NCBI GenBank assembly: GCA_013216135.1
Contig: JABSOS010000004.1
Coordinates: forward strand, 294,478 to 358,477
DNA: 64,000 nt
Direction of reading: 5' to 3'
Origin: Candidatus Caenarcanales bacterium
GTDB taxonomy: Bacteria > Cyanobacteriota > Vampirovibrionia > LMEP-6097
Part shown: piece by piece, positions 9,071-17,273 of the stretch
How the letters are laid out: each line of letters starts with the position of its first letter
Numbering within the stretch: the stretch's first letter is position 1
Program-made: the position numbers and the translations under genes
The notes under the pieces: generated by a model
The model's database searches: none
The model's input: only the letters and a program-made list of their open reading frames with translations
Told to the model about the DNA's origin: nothing

Positions 9071-9232
9071 TTACTGGTCTACACTTTGAAGAATTGAATC
9101 CATTTCTTCAGTTAATTTAGTATTTAACTGTGTACTTGTATTTTGAATAGAAGTGCTGATTTGCTGTATTGCGGGTACAGATGCCGAAATAACGGTAGCA
9201 ACTAAAGCACCATAGATTAGTATTTCTTTCAT
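9071..9232 (-). CDS. flp: Flp-type pilin, 53 residues
   Basis: First gene of the Tad operon, too short for most gene callers. The product has an N-terminal hydrophobic helix, YGALVATVISASVPAIQQIS, closely resembling the EYGLIAALIAVV helix of Flp pilins, followed by a polar tail ending SILQSVDQ. A strong GGAG (GAAGGAGAGAAA) precedes the ATG. The usual positively charged leader with the Gly processing site before the helix is missing: only MKEIL precedes YGAL. It may be secreted without leader cleavage, or processed at an unusual place. No prepilin peptidase gene (tadV) is in the window. Confidence 0.8.
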   Translation of the reverse strand: MKEILIYGALVATVISASVPAIQQISTSIQNTSTQLNTKLTEEMDSILQSVDQ

Positions 9233-9293
9233 TTTCTCTCCTTCATTCCGAGTGGTATGTTGAAAAGCTTAACTGAAAACTTAGCTATAAAAA

Positions 9294-9319
9294 ACAAATG
9301 CAGTGCAAAACACATTTGT
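9294..9319. promoter_or_regulatory. Inverted repeat upstream of the Tad operon
   Basis: ACAAATG at 9294-9300 and CATTTGT at 9313-9319 form a 7-bp interrupted palindrome 62-87 nt before the flp start, in the expected promoter region. It is a candidate operator, for example for the operon's own response regulator; that link is inference. Confidence 0.4.
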
Positions 9320-9347
9320 ACACAAAACCAGTTGAGCTTCCCAGTTT

Positions 9348-9368
9348 ACGATCTAAAACTTAGATCGT
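9348..9368. promoter_or_regulatory. Perfect 9-bp palindrome between divergent genes
   Basis: ACGATCTAA and TTAGATCGT are separated by AAC. There is no T-run beside it, so it is unlikely to be a terminator. It lies between the Tad operon (minus) and the gene at 9482 (plus) and looks like an operator for a dimeric regulator. Confidence 0.45.
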
Positions 9369-9481
9369 GATTTTGTATGTTAGCAAAATATTTTTTATGA
9401 TTGTGAAGAGTTTGTAAATATCTTGAGTGGTGATCGCATCCCTTGACAAGAGATTAAGATAATTGTTAAACTGGTATTTCC

Positions 9482-9979
9482 ATGGAACCATTATCTAATC
9501 AACCTACAGGCAGCAGTAGTAGTAAACCTCCTGTTGATCCAATCACGCAACTTAAAACTCAGTTGGAAAGACTTACTACTGGTCAATAAGGAGGCGATAA
9601 TCCTCCGTATTCTCAGGATGACATTGATACTGTAATGAATTTATTGGAAAAACTTTCAGTGGATATACCGAAGGAGACAAAAAAAAGATTGGAAAAACCA
9701 ATCCTTGATTTAAGTGATACTAATAAAGTTAAGGATCCAGGTGATTTACAATTAGCTTTTTTGATCTTGAAGAATATAATTAATACAATGGAGCTTCAAC
9801 AATTTACTAATGTCTTTGAGCTTGATAATGATCAATCTTATCCAGAGGGAGATAGGGTTGTTAATGCTGTTGAAGATGTTGGCAAATTACTTGATAAAGA
9901 AATAGAGGAAACGACTGGAATTACTCGTAAAAAACAAGACATTTTATATAAATTATCTCAAAAGCCTGAACTTAACTAA
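9482..9979 (+). pseudogene. Gene with an in-frame TAA at codon 36, unknown function
   Basis: The frame starts MEPLSNQPTGSSSSKPPVDP, runs 35 residues to a TAA at 9587-9589, then continues open in the same frame (GGDNPPYSQDDIDTVMNLLE...) to 9979. Composition across the stop is continuous: a Ser/Pro-rich disordered N-terminus leading into a helical domain. Immediately after the stop, GGAGG and CCTCC form a hairpin with a 7-nt loop (9590-9606). Options are a nonsense mutation, stop-codon readthrough helped by the hairpin, or reinitiation at the ATG 9635, which would give a 114-residue protein. No family is recognised. Confidence 0.5.
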
Positions 9980-10079
9980 TTTCTTCATAATGTGAATCTT
10001 TGCAGAGCTCATTTTCTTCTCCTAACGACTAATATCTTAATTTATCACTACTTGAGCTTAATTAAGGGAATTATAGTAT

Positions 10080-10085
10080 TAGAAT
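10080..10085 (+). promoter_or_regulatory. -10 box of ubiX, leaderless arrangement
   Basis: TAGAAT lies 6 nt before the ubiX ATG with no Shine-Dalgarno site between them. Confidence 0.4.
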
Positions 10086-10091
10086 ATAACA

Positions 10092-10757
10092 ATGTCTGAC
10101 TTTGACTCTTCTAAATCAATAGTTCTTGGAATCACTGGTGCAAGTGGCACTCAGTATGGTTTGAATCTTTTAGAGTTTCTTTTAGAAACTGGTCACAAAG
10201 TAGATTTAGTTATTTCTGATAATGCTCTACTCGTTGCGAAGCTTGAAATGGAGCTTAATTGGGCAAACTTAAATGTTCAAGAACTTAAATTTAAACTCTT
10301 AAATTATTTATTTATCGAAAAAAGAGACTCTGAGAAAGCCTTAACTCTAGAAAGAGTCGAAGAATTAAAAGCAAATTTGAATATTTGGCAGGAGGAGAAT
10401 ATTGCAGCTTCGATAGCTAGTGGCTCTTACCGTGTGGCAGGAATGATTATTAGTCCATGTAGTATGGGAACTTTAGCACATATCGCCATGGGAACTAGTC
10501 ATAATCTTATCTCTAGAGCAGCAGATGTTATGCTCAAAGAAAGAAAAAAGCTCATCCTAGTAGTTAGGGAAACGCCTTTTAGTACTATTCATTTAAAAAA
10601 CATGCTTAGTTTAAGTGAAGCTGGAGCGGTTATTCTCCCAGCAATCCCTGCTTTCTATCATAGACCGCAGACTATTCAAGATCAAATCGACTTTATAACC
10701 GGGAAAACATTGGATTCTTTCGGAATTGACTCAGGGTTATTTAAACGCTGGAGATAG
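10092..10757 (+). CDS. ubiX: Flavin prenyltransferase UbiX
   Basis: Makes prenylated FMN, the cofactor of UbiD decarboxylases; a ubiD gene lies at 60838 in this window. The 221-residue protein has the N-terminal flavin-binding motif GITGASGTQYG (residues about 14-24), SPCSMGTLAHIAMG in the middle, and the C-terminal LVVRETPFSTIHLKNM and PAIPAFYHRP signatures. An insertion of about 25 residues (KLLNYLFIEKRDSEKALTLERVEE) before the conserved SGSYRVAGM is longer than usual. The gene is followed at 23 nt by the exonuclease gene. Confidence 0.95.
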   Translation: MSDFDSSKSIVLGITGASGTQYGLNLLEFLLETGHKVDLVISDNALLVAKLEMELNWANLNVQELKFKLLNYLFIEKRDSEKALTLERVEELKANLNIWQEENIAASIASGSYRVAGMIISPCSMGTLAHIAMGTSHNLISRAADVMLKERKKLILVVRETPFSTIHLKNMLSLSEAGAVILPAIPAFYHRPQTIQDQIDFITGKTLDSFGIDSGLFKRWR

Positions 10758-10780
10758 TGCTAAAATCTTACTTTGCGTAA

Positions 10781-11512
10781 ATGTTTGATTCTCAAGATTT
10801 TTTCTATGTAGACTTTGAAACTACCGGGGTTGATCCGAAAAGTGATCGAATTGTTCAGATTGGGGCGATTTTACCGGATGGTTCAGAAATGGATGTTCTA
10901 GTGAATCCACAGTGTGATATTCCAGCTGAATCTACAGAATGTCACGGCATTACCAATGAAATGGTTAAAGATGCACCTATTTTTAGTGAATATGCTGAAA
11001 AATTACTAAAAATTCTTGGGCAAACGAAGTATTTTGTCGCATATAACTATGTTTTTGACTTCCAATTCCTGCAATATGAACTTTACAGAGCCACAGGACA
11101 TATTATTAGTGAATCTGACTATGTTTTTGTTGATCCATACTTGATTTTTAAAAAGGCCTTCCCGCATACCCTTGCAAATGCATACAGGTTCTACTATAAA
11201 AAGAATTTTGAAGGGAATCACACCGCAATTCATGATATTAGAGCCACGAAAGATGTGCTTCTTGCGCAAGCAGAAAATCATGGAGAATTGTTTGAACATG
11301 GACTAGATGGACTTGAAAAAGACATAATAGGTACAAGAAAAGCTATTTTAGGTAAATGGTTTAACTCAGAAGATGGAAAAATTATCTTCGCGCAAGGTAA
11401 ATTTAAGAGTAAAGTTGTCTCCGCTGAACATCGCTCATACCTTGACTGGATCTATGGTTTAGAGGATATTACCCTGTCTGAAAGAGTCTTTATCAAAAAC
11501 TTTAGTAAATGA
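10781..11512 (+). CDS. DEDDh 3'-5' exonuclease, DnaQ-like
   Basis: A 243-residue exonuclease. ExoI motif FYVDFETTGVDP carries the first Asp/Glu pair; NYVFDFQFLQ is ExoII; HTAIHDIRATKDVL is ExoIII with the catalytic His and Asp. It could be the proofreading subunit of DNA polymerase III (DnaE at 36829 has none of its own), or an accessory RNase-T-like nuclease. The last 70 residues are not part of the core and are unassigned. A TAAAAT box lies 14 nt before the start. Confidence 0.85.
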   Translation: MFDSQDFFYVDFETTGVDPKSDRIVQIGAILPDGSEMDVLVNPQCDIPAESTECHGITNEMVKDAPIFSEYAEKLLKILGQTKYFVAYNYVFDFQFLQYELYRATGHIISESDYVFVDPYLIFKKAFPHTLANAYRFYYKKNFEGNHTAIHDIRATKDVLLAQAENHGELFEHGLDGLEKDIIGTRKAILGKWFNSEDGKIIFAQGKFKSKVVSAEHRSYLDWIYGLEDITLSERVFIKNFSK

Positions 11513-11590
11513 TCTGAATTTTCTATAGGTATTACCTGTCAAAAAATCTCCCATTATCAACTTATATATTGCAGATAAGGTGAAAATATT

Positions 11591-12142
11591 ATGGTGATGA
11601 ATACAGAGATTAAAAATACAATAGAAACAAAATTTGTTAGAGAAACAGCAATTATTAACAAGTCAGTAATCAAAGATGATGAAGGACAAGAGTTAGGATT
11701 TGGGTATTCAGTTAGAGGGAATAAAATTGTACTTACTCAAGATTCGAAAGGAATTGCGGTTTCAATTGAATACTTAGCAGACGGCACGAAGATCTATCAC
11801 ATGGAAGAAGATAGTAAAGGGCTTCCTGCAATGCACGAGTTTAAACCAGATGGGTCAGAGTTTATTTATTTATTCGATGCAAATGTTAAGCTTGAGAAAA
11901 TGGTTAACATCAAAGAAAATGGAGACAAAGTTACTTTCTGGTTCTCACCAGATGGAAAACAAATCATCAGTCAAGAGCAAAGACAAAAAGGTGGCATAGT
12001 CTTCAAAGCAATTTCAGATTTAGAAGAAGCTACAATTTGGTTAAAGAATGATGGAGATACAATTTCATCAGGAGCAGATGCTTTAATCGAACACTTACAA
12101 TCGGTCTTTGCCAAATACCTCGACGGCATGAAAGTAGCTTAG
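11591..12142 (+). CDS. Conserved-looking protein of unknown function
   Basis: A 183-residue soluble protein with repeated short beta-hairpin-like turns (LADGTKIYHM, KPDGSEFIYLF, KENGDKVTFWF, SPDGKQIISQ), spaced about 18-25 residues, reminiscent of YD/MORN-like repeats. The C-terminus is helical. AAGGTG lies before the first ATG; a second ATG two codons later (MNTEIKN) is equally possible. A structured repeat with a terminator-like outer stem follows immediately after the stop. I recognise no family. Confidence 0.6.
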   Translation: MVMNTEIKNTIETKFVRETAIINKSVIKDDEGQELGFGYSVRGNKIVLTQDSKGIAVSIEYLADGTKIYHMEEDSKGLPAMHEFKPDGSEFIYLFDANVKLEKMVNIKENGDKVTFWFSPDGKQIISQEQRQKGGIVFKAISDLEEATIWLKNDGDTISSGADALIEHLQSVFAKYLDGMKVA

Positions 12143-12261
12143 GAAGCTGTTTATGACTTCAACTTCTGCGTTTTCGTTGTCGTCAAAATGCTCATGTAAT
12201 TCCATTACACTGCGCTTTTTCCTTCGCCTCAGCCTTGAATTTGAAGCCCTAAACAGCTTTC
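12143..12261 (-). repeat. Dispersed structured repeat, copy A, inside a terminator hairpin
   Basis: Outer arms GAAGCTGTTTA (12143-12153) and TAAACAGCTTTC (12250-12261) pair, followed by CTTCTTT, so the outer stem resembles the terminator of the gene ending at 12142. Read on the minus strand the interior carries TTCAAGGCT, GCGCAGTG, CATGAGCATT and AACGCAGAAGTT in that order. Its central 29 nt are identical to copy C in the RNase P RNA (59069-59097). The element lies between the converging genes at 11591 and nusB. Confidence 0.8.
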
Positions 12262-12303
12262 TTCTTTACAGAGGTAAGTGAAGACATTAATTTATGGCTT
12301 TCT

Positions 12304-12948
12304 TTAAACTAAGGCTTCTTCAAGCAGACTTGCTAAAATACCGTTGATAAATTTAATAGATTCATCATTTGAGTATTTAGCTGCGATTTTTAGAAATTCA
12401 GACATCGCAACTTCTTTATCAACAGGAAAATGTTTCATCTCAATAATGGTCATCGCTAAGATGACCTTATCTACTTTACGGATGCGTGAGACATCCCATT
12501 TTTTAGAGACTTTAGCGATAATTCCTTCTGCTTCGTCTTTATGATCAAAGTATTTAGAAATTAATTCAATACAAAAAGATTTAGTTTTTTCGTCTTTATA
12601 GTGCCAGAAAAGTTCTGGAATCTGAACAGATTCATCTATTAAATTAATAGCTTCATAGCATTTATTGATTTCTTCAAGAAATTCCTCAGTGTTAGGAAGA
12701 GGAACTGGTCCTGGTTCAACATTTTTTTCGTTATCAGGGTGATTAACTTTATATTCCATAATCTTTCTTTCTACTTGTAGTAAGAAGGATTCAGCGGATT
12801 TTATATTATCTTCGCAATTATCTCTAAGCGTTCTTAGACTTGAGAGGCAGAGTGCGTCAAAATCGGTTTCGGCGAGCTTAAGCTCTTTTTTAGGTAACTG
12901 AAAGCACGCTAAAAATGCAATTTCACGTGCTGCGGATCTTTTTTCCAT
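12304..12948 (-). CDS. nusB: Transcription antitermination factor NusB, cyanobacterial type
   Basis: Binds boxA RNA with S10 in rRNA antitermination. The start is placed at ATG 12948 (MEKRSAAREIAFLACFQLPK) because the upstream in-frame extension to 13119 is hydrophobic and lies over the sigA promoter region. At 214 residues it is longer than E. coli NusB. The first 30 residues parallel the ARELALLSLSQLP opening of cyanobacterial NusB, followed by a spacer helix and then the canonical NusB fold (VSRIRKVDKVILAMTIIEM, KYSNDESIKFINGILASL). TATTAT lies 12 nt before the ATG. It is divergent from sigA. Confidence 0.88.
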   Translation of the reverse strand: MEKRSAAREIAFLACFQLPKKELKLAETDFDALCLSSLRTLRDNCEDNIKSAESFLLQVERKIMEYKVNHPDNEKNVEPGPVPLPNTEEFLEEINKCYEAINLIDESVQIPELFWHYKDEKTKSFCIELISKYFDHKDEAEGIIAKVSKKWDVSRIRKVDKVILAMTIIEMKHFPVDKEVAMSEFLKIAAKYSNDESIKFINGILASLLEEALV

Positions 12949-13026
12949 TGCGAACAAGTATAATAGCAGAATTCCTGAAAAAAACTCAAAAAGATCTAGA
13001 TTATTTAACCTATTTTTAAATAAGTA

Positions 13027-13057
13027 TTGACAAAGTTGGGGTTTATTAGGGTATAAT
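13027..13057 (+). promoter_or_regulatory. Likely sigA promoter (-35 and -10)
   Basis: TTGACA at 13027-13032 and TATAAT at 13052-13057, both perfect housekeeping hexamers, are 19 nt apart, which is a long spacer. The inferred start gives a leader of about 150 nt before the ATG at 13217. A second TATAAT at 13192 is too close to the ribosome-binding site AAGGAGAT to be used for a normal leader. Confidence 0.6.
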
Positions 13058-13216
13058 AAATATTCCAAACTAAATAGGAACAAAATTGAATAAAAACAGA
13101 CTTTGTATATAGTGGTCATTTAAGAACCAAATAGCAAACTTGCAAAACTGTCAAAAATCGACAACATTCTACTTTGTAAAATAGTAATACATATAATCCA
13201 AGGAGATATTTAATTT

Positions 13217-14269
13217 ATGCCTAGAAAAAAAAGAGACATGTCCGAATCAATGGAAAACAACGACATGATGAACTACGAAGATTCTATGGAGTCTGATAGT
13301 TTTGATGATCCTGTTGGTTTAACTGATATCAGTTCAGATTCACTTGAAAGTGGAGTTATTTCTTCTGCTGCTAGTAGAAAAAATAATGATAATGGTGATG
13401 GCTCAGACGAAAACTTAGAGTCTGTTTCACCTCTTTCAGATGACTCTGTGAAAATGTACTTACGTGAAATCGGTCGTGTACCTTTATTAAATGCTAAGCA
13501 AGAAATTGAGTTAGCGAGAAGAATTAAAGAAGGTGATATCGACGCTAAAAGAAAATTAGTTAGACATAACCTACGTTTAGTTGTTTCTATCGCTAAGAAA
13601 TACATAAATAGAGGTCTTCCTTTCTTAGATCTTATCCAAGAAGGAAACTTAGGTTTAATCCGTGCTGCTGAAAAGTTTGACCCAGAGAGAGGATATAAGT
13701 TCAGTACTTATGCTACTTGGTGGGTAAGACAAGGTATCACGAGATCATTATCTGACAAGTCTAGAACTATTAGAGTTCCAGTTCACATGGTTGAAACTAT
13801 TAATAAGTTCAAAAAAGTTGCTAGACGTTTAGGCCAGCTCTTCGATAGAAGACCTACTGAAGAAGAACTTGCTGAAGTAATGGAAGTATCCACGCAGAAG
13901 ATTAAAGAAATTGTAGCTGCGATGAGAACTCCTGTTTCTTTAGAAGCGCCTATTAATAATGAAGAAGATGGTAAATTAGAAGACTTTATCGCTGATTCTT
14001 CTGATAATGTTCACCCAGAAATGGCTGCTACTGATCAATTACTTTCAAGTGATATTTTAAAAGTGCTTGAAACATTAACTCCGAAAGAGAAAGCTGTAGT
14101 GCAGTTAAGATTTGGAATTGACTCTGGTCAAGAAAGAACTTTAGAAGAAGTTGGTAGACTTCTAGGTATCACTAGAGAAAGAGTTAGACAACTTGAATTT
14201 AGAGCTCTGAAGAAATTAAGACATCCAGAAAGAGCTGTTAAATTAAGAGACTATTTAGCTGTTTCATAA
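13217..14269 (+). CDS. rpoD: Primary RNA polymerase sigma factor SigA/RpoD
   Basis: A 350-residue group 1 sigma-70. Residues 1-70 are acidic and Ser/Asp-rich. Region 1.2 begins at [20 protein letters not shown]; region 2 includes [16 protein letters not shown] and [10 protein letters not shown]; region 3 covers [14 protein letters not shown]; region 4 contains [17 protein letters not shown] and the [22 protein letters not shown]. There is no region 1.1 of E. coli type nor a non-conserved insertion. The ending resembles cyanobacterial SigA. AAGGAGAT precedes the start. A strong terminator follows at 14294. Confidence 0.97.
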   Translation: MPRKKRDMSESMENNDMMNYEDSMESDSFDDPVGLTDISSDSLESGVISSAASRKNNDNGDGSDENLESVSPLSDDSVKMYLREIGRVPLLNAKQEIELARRIKEGDIDAKRKLVRHNLRLVVSIAKKYINRGLPFLDLIQEGNLGLIRAAEKFDPERGYKFSTYATWWVRQGITRSLSDKSRTIRVPVHMVETINKFKKVARRLGQLFDRRPTEEELAEVMEVSTQKIKEIVAAMRTPVSLEAPINNEEDGKLEDFIADSSDNVHPEMAATDQLLSSDILKVLETLTPKEKAVVQLRFGIDSGQERTLEEVGRLLGITRERVRQLEFRALKKLRHPERAVKLRDYLAVS

Positions 14270-14293
14270 TATCTCATAAATATATTTAACTTT

Positions 14294-14325
14294 AATAGCC
14301 TCCACTTAGTGGAGGCTATTTTTTT
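14294..14325 (+). terminator. Rho-independent terminator of sigA
   Basis: Twelve-base-pair stem AATAGCCTCCAC/GTGGAGGCTATT with a 3-nt loop, followed by TTTTT. Confidence 0.93.
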
Positions 14326-14337
14326 GCTTGCTATGTT

Positions 14338-15171
14338 ATGTTTGAAGTGATGAAGCTCAATGATGTGTTCAAAACTGCAACTGATTATATACCGACAAAA
14401 TCTGAAAAATCACATCCAAAAGAAAGGCAAAAGAGGTTATCTCGGAAAGTAGATCGCTTTTCTAAGCGAAAGATGCAACAGAAAATGGTTCAATTCCTTA
14501 TTGAACAAGAGAAAATTAAAGAAAAAGATAGGATTAAAGAAAGAGTCGCATCATTTAAAGAGCAATTTCGTTCATTAAGTCCTGAAAAAAAAGTAAAAGC
14601 CTTAAAAACAGTATTGTTTGATTCAGTTGAAGCATTAGAAAAGCTAGCTAATGATAGTAAGACTCGAGAATTTTTAAAGCGAAGTTATTTGCAGCACTTA
14701 AAGCCCATAATCAGTGATTTAAGCATAAATAATTTTTTGATTGATAACTTTGATGCTATTTCAAGTGTGAATTTAAACCCTTATGAAAAAATGATTATAG
14801 ATGAGATGAAAACAAATTTTAATTCTTCCATTTTATTAGATAAGGAGAAATTAGTAATAGCTCATGATTTTTTTCAAGCGATAGATAATGATTTGAAATC
14901 TCTCTTTTATATTAATGAGTCTGATTCATATATGATAGCTGAACCATATATAAGTCTTGTGAAGCAAATTAAAACTAAGATGTTTGAAAATATTGTAAGT
15001 ACTATAGAAAATAATATATCTAAAATCAAAGATAATCATTTAAGAGATTATATTATGGAGAATTCTGGACAAGAACAAAGTAGCTTTTTCTATAAATTCG
15101 ATGAAGGTGAAAAAGAGAGCCTCATTAAGGAAATTGATGACTTGAAAGAGAGTATTTTTAAATACCTGTGA
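14338..15171 (+). CDS. Helical protein of unknown function
   Basis: A 277-residue Lys/Glu-rich, almost entirely helical protein. The first 70 residues are strongly basic (RQKRLSRKVDRFSKRKMQQK) and the rest mixed. There is no signal peptide or membrane helix. The ATG at 14338 has no ribosome-binding site; the ATG four codons later (MKLNDVFKTATDY) is an alternative. It is followed at 55 nt by the MidA-like gene. No family is recognised; it may be lineage-specific. Confidence 0.6.
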   Translation: MFEVMKLNDVFKTATDYIPTKSEKSHPKERQKRLSRKVDRFSKRKMQQKMVQFLIEQEKIKEKDRIKERVASFKEQFRSLSPEKKVKALKTVLFDSVEALEKLANDSKTREFLKRSYLQHLKPIISDLSINNFLIDNFDAISSVNLNPYEKMIIDEMKTNFNSSILLDKEKLVIAHDFFQAIDNDLKSLFYINESDSYMIAEPYISLVKQIKTKMFENIVSTIENNISKIKDNHLRDYIMENSGQEQSSFFYKFDEGEKESLIKEIDDLKESIFKYL

Positions 15172-15226
15172 TTTATTTAAGGAAGTTTACAAAATCTAGT
15201 CTCAGTTCAAATATGGTATTATCTTG

Positions 15227-17269
15227 ATGGTGGAAGGTGATACAGTTAATTCCTGTGATTTATTTTCCTATGGTTTCTTTAAAACTAGTGAAAAGAATAT
15301 ATTTGGAGGAGGAAATAAAACAAATAATTATGTTTTACTACAAGAGGCGCAGCAAGATCTTTTAAAGCAAGCAGATAATACGAAAATACATGACCAAGCA
15401 ACTATTAATCCAGAATTAACCTATGACAAGTTATTGAGACAAAAATATGCTGAATTTTTAATATTTTTTGTTTCTGAAGATTTATTAATTGCAAGAAAAG
15501 ACCAAGAGGAAGAAAGTTTAAAGTTACTTGCTACTTACGGTGACTCATTTAATGCCTTTAAAACCATGTTTCTTGAAAGAAAGAGCGAGGTTTTGTTACA
15601 AAACAATACTTTGAATTATAATAGTGGAGACGTTTTGAGATTTTTGTGTTTAAGTGAGGATAAGGAACTTAAAGCAAAAACCATGAAAAAATTCATGATG
15701 GAATTTTTACATATAAGGAAAATTAAAACCTTGGGAACTAACCTTGAATATTCCAAGACTCTTCAAGATGAATTCATAAAAGCAATGTGTTTAAAGTTTA
15801 AATTTGAGGAGTTTAATAAATTTTCAGACGATTATAGTAAATTAATCACAATTTTGGATGAAATGAATTTACCTTCTGATGGAAATCTTCATTCTGAGTT
15901 TCCTAAATTTATAAATCAAGTTTTTCTGAATGATTCCATTAGTAATGAATTTAAAGAACGGATTGCACATAGAGCTAATGATAGTTGGGACTTAAAGTAT
16001 GAATTGAAGAACTATTTTAAAGATCCAAAAATAATGAAACTAGATATTCAACAGCTAATCTTAGACATGCAAGATAGAAAATCTGATTTTAGGAGTAATA
16101 CTTCTGAAAGAATGAAGCATTTAAAAGATTATTTAAAGACTAGACCTGATATGAAAATAAGCTTTAAAGAATTTATGAATGAATCATTATTTGGTTCACA
16201 CGGCTACTATTCTGAAAATGATATGACTTCTAGTGAAAATAAATTAATTGGAACAGGAGGTTTAAATAAAGGAGATTTTTCAACTTTTACTTCAAGTCAA
16301 CCTTTTTGTAAAATGGTTGCTCAAGAGTATTTTGCATTTAAACAAAAAAATCCTAATAGTGTATTAGTTTTAGGCTCTGATGGAGTAGGTAGTTTAAGAA
16401 ACAATTTGCAAAAATTAGGTGTTGAGCCTAATGAAATTTTTACTATTGATATTTCACCCACTCTCTTAAAAGAACAAATGAAACTAAGTCAGAGTTTCGG
16501 AGGTGAAAACCCTGAAGGGAATTTTATCGAGGGTAGTGCTTTTGATAAAGCAAGTTTTGATAAAATTCGACAGCAATTTTCAGTAGATAATGAGCCAGCT
16601 ATTTTCATTATGGCAAATGAGCTTATGGATGTTCAGCCTATGAATTACTTTACATTAAAAGTAAATGATGATAATAGTTTTCAAGTTAAGGAATTGTATA
16701 TTAGACTGGATAAAAATGATCAAATTATCTCTGAGTTTATAGATATTGATTTAAGCGAAAATCTTAAGGTGAAAGATTTTTTTGAATCAATGTTGAATAC
16801 AGTGAATATAAAAGATTCAATGAAGAATAAAGAAATTCCACTTGCTCTAAACTTAGAGGAGGAAAATTTATGGAATAAATGGTTAGATTTAGATTTTGAA
16901 AAAATTAAAATTTTAAATATCGACTATGCTAAAAAATTTGAAAATATGATGACTGCTGGAAATGAAATTCGATTCTTTCCGTCTTTCATTTCTGATGTTA
17001 AGGATATCAAAAAGATTCATGAAGCGTTTGAGGCTTTGGACATAACTGCTGATATTAATATTGATGCTTTTTGGAGTGCATTAAAAAATCATCCCTTAGC
17101 TTACAAAGGAGATGTGAAATTACAATTAGACATGGTGCTTGAAGCTCAGCAAAATAGTAGGGATATTGATATAAGTCCAATAGCAAACGATGAGAGCTTT
17201 GAGGCTATGATGAAGAGGTATAGTTTTAATGGTGATTCATTTTGGGCAATGATTGCAGAAAAAAAATAA
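15227..17269 (+). CDS. Large protein with MidA-like methyltransferase domain
   Basis: A 680-residue protein from the ATG at 15227 (a TTG one codon upstream is also possible). Residues 1-370 are helical and unassigned. Around residues 380-480 a Rossmann-type SAM-binding core appears: SVLVLGSDGVGSLRNNL (motif I-like), EIFTIDISP (motif II-like), then AIFIMANELMDVQPMNYF, which resembles the ANEFFDALPIHQF signature of MidA/NDUFAF7 arginine methyltransferases. The C-terminus is helical. The methyltransferase call rests on these three motifs; substrate and process are unknown. The alkA-like gene starts 4 nt after the stop. Confidence 0.55.
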   Translation: MVEGDTVNSCDLFSYGFFKTSEKNIFGGGNKTNNYVLLQEAQQDLLKQADNTKIHDQATINPELTYDKLLRQKYAEFLIFFVSEDLLIARKDQEEESLKLLATYGDSFNAFKTMFLERKSEVLLQNNTLNYNSGDVLRFLCLSEDKELKAKTMKKFMMEFLHIRKIKTLGTNLEYSKTLQDEFIKAMCLKFKFEEFNKFSDDYSKLITILDEMNLPSDGNLHSEFPKFINQVFLNDSISNEFKERIAHRANDSWDLKYELKNYFKDPKIMKLDIQQLILDMQDRKSDFRSNTSERMKHLKDYLKTRPDMKISFKEFMNESLFGSHGYYSENDMTSSENKLIGTGGLNKGDFSTFTSSQPFCKMVAQEYFAFKQKNPNSVLVLGSDGVGSLRNNLQKLGVEPNEIFTIDISPTLLKEQMKLSQSFGGENPEGNFIEGSAFDKASFDKIRQQFSVDNEPAIFIMANELMDVQPMNYFTLKVNDDNSFQVKELYIRLDKNDQIISEFIDIDLSENLKVKDFFESMLNTVNIKDSMKNKEIPLALNLEEENLWNKWLDLDFEKIKILNIDYAKKFENMMTAGNEIRFFPSFISDVKDIKKIHEAFEALDITADINIDAFWSALKNHPLAYKGDVKLQLDMVLEAQQNSRDIDISPIANDESFEAMMKRYSFNGDSFWAMIAEKK

Positions 17270-17273
17270 ACTT

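Noticed and set aside
9297..9305. AAATGCAGTG-like words at 9297, 33423 and 42177 as traces of the dispersed repeat
   Set aside because: Only about 9-10 nt match, with no AACGCAG partner or paired arms; chance similarity is likely.
12949..13119. N-terminal extension of nusB with hydrophobic residues
   Set aside because: It lies over the sigA promoter hexamers on the other strand and has no counterpart in NusB; the ATG at 12948 starts the conserved domain.
13192..13197. TATAAT just before sigA as its promoter
   Set aside because: A transcript from it would begin inside or after the AAGGAGAT ribosome-binding site.
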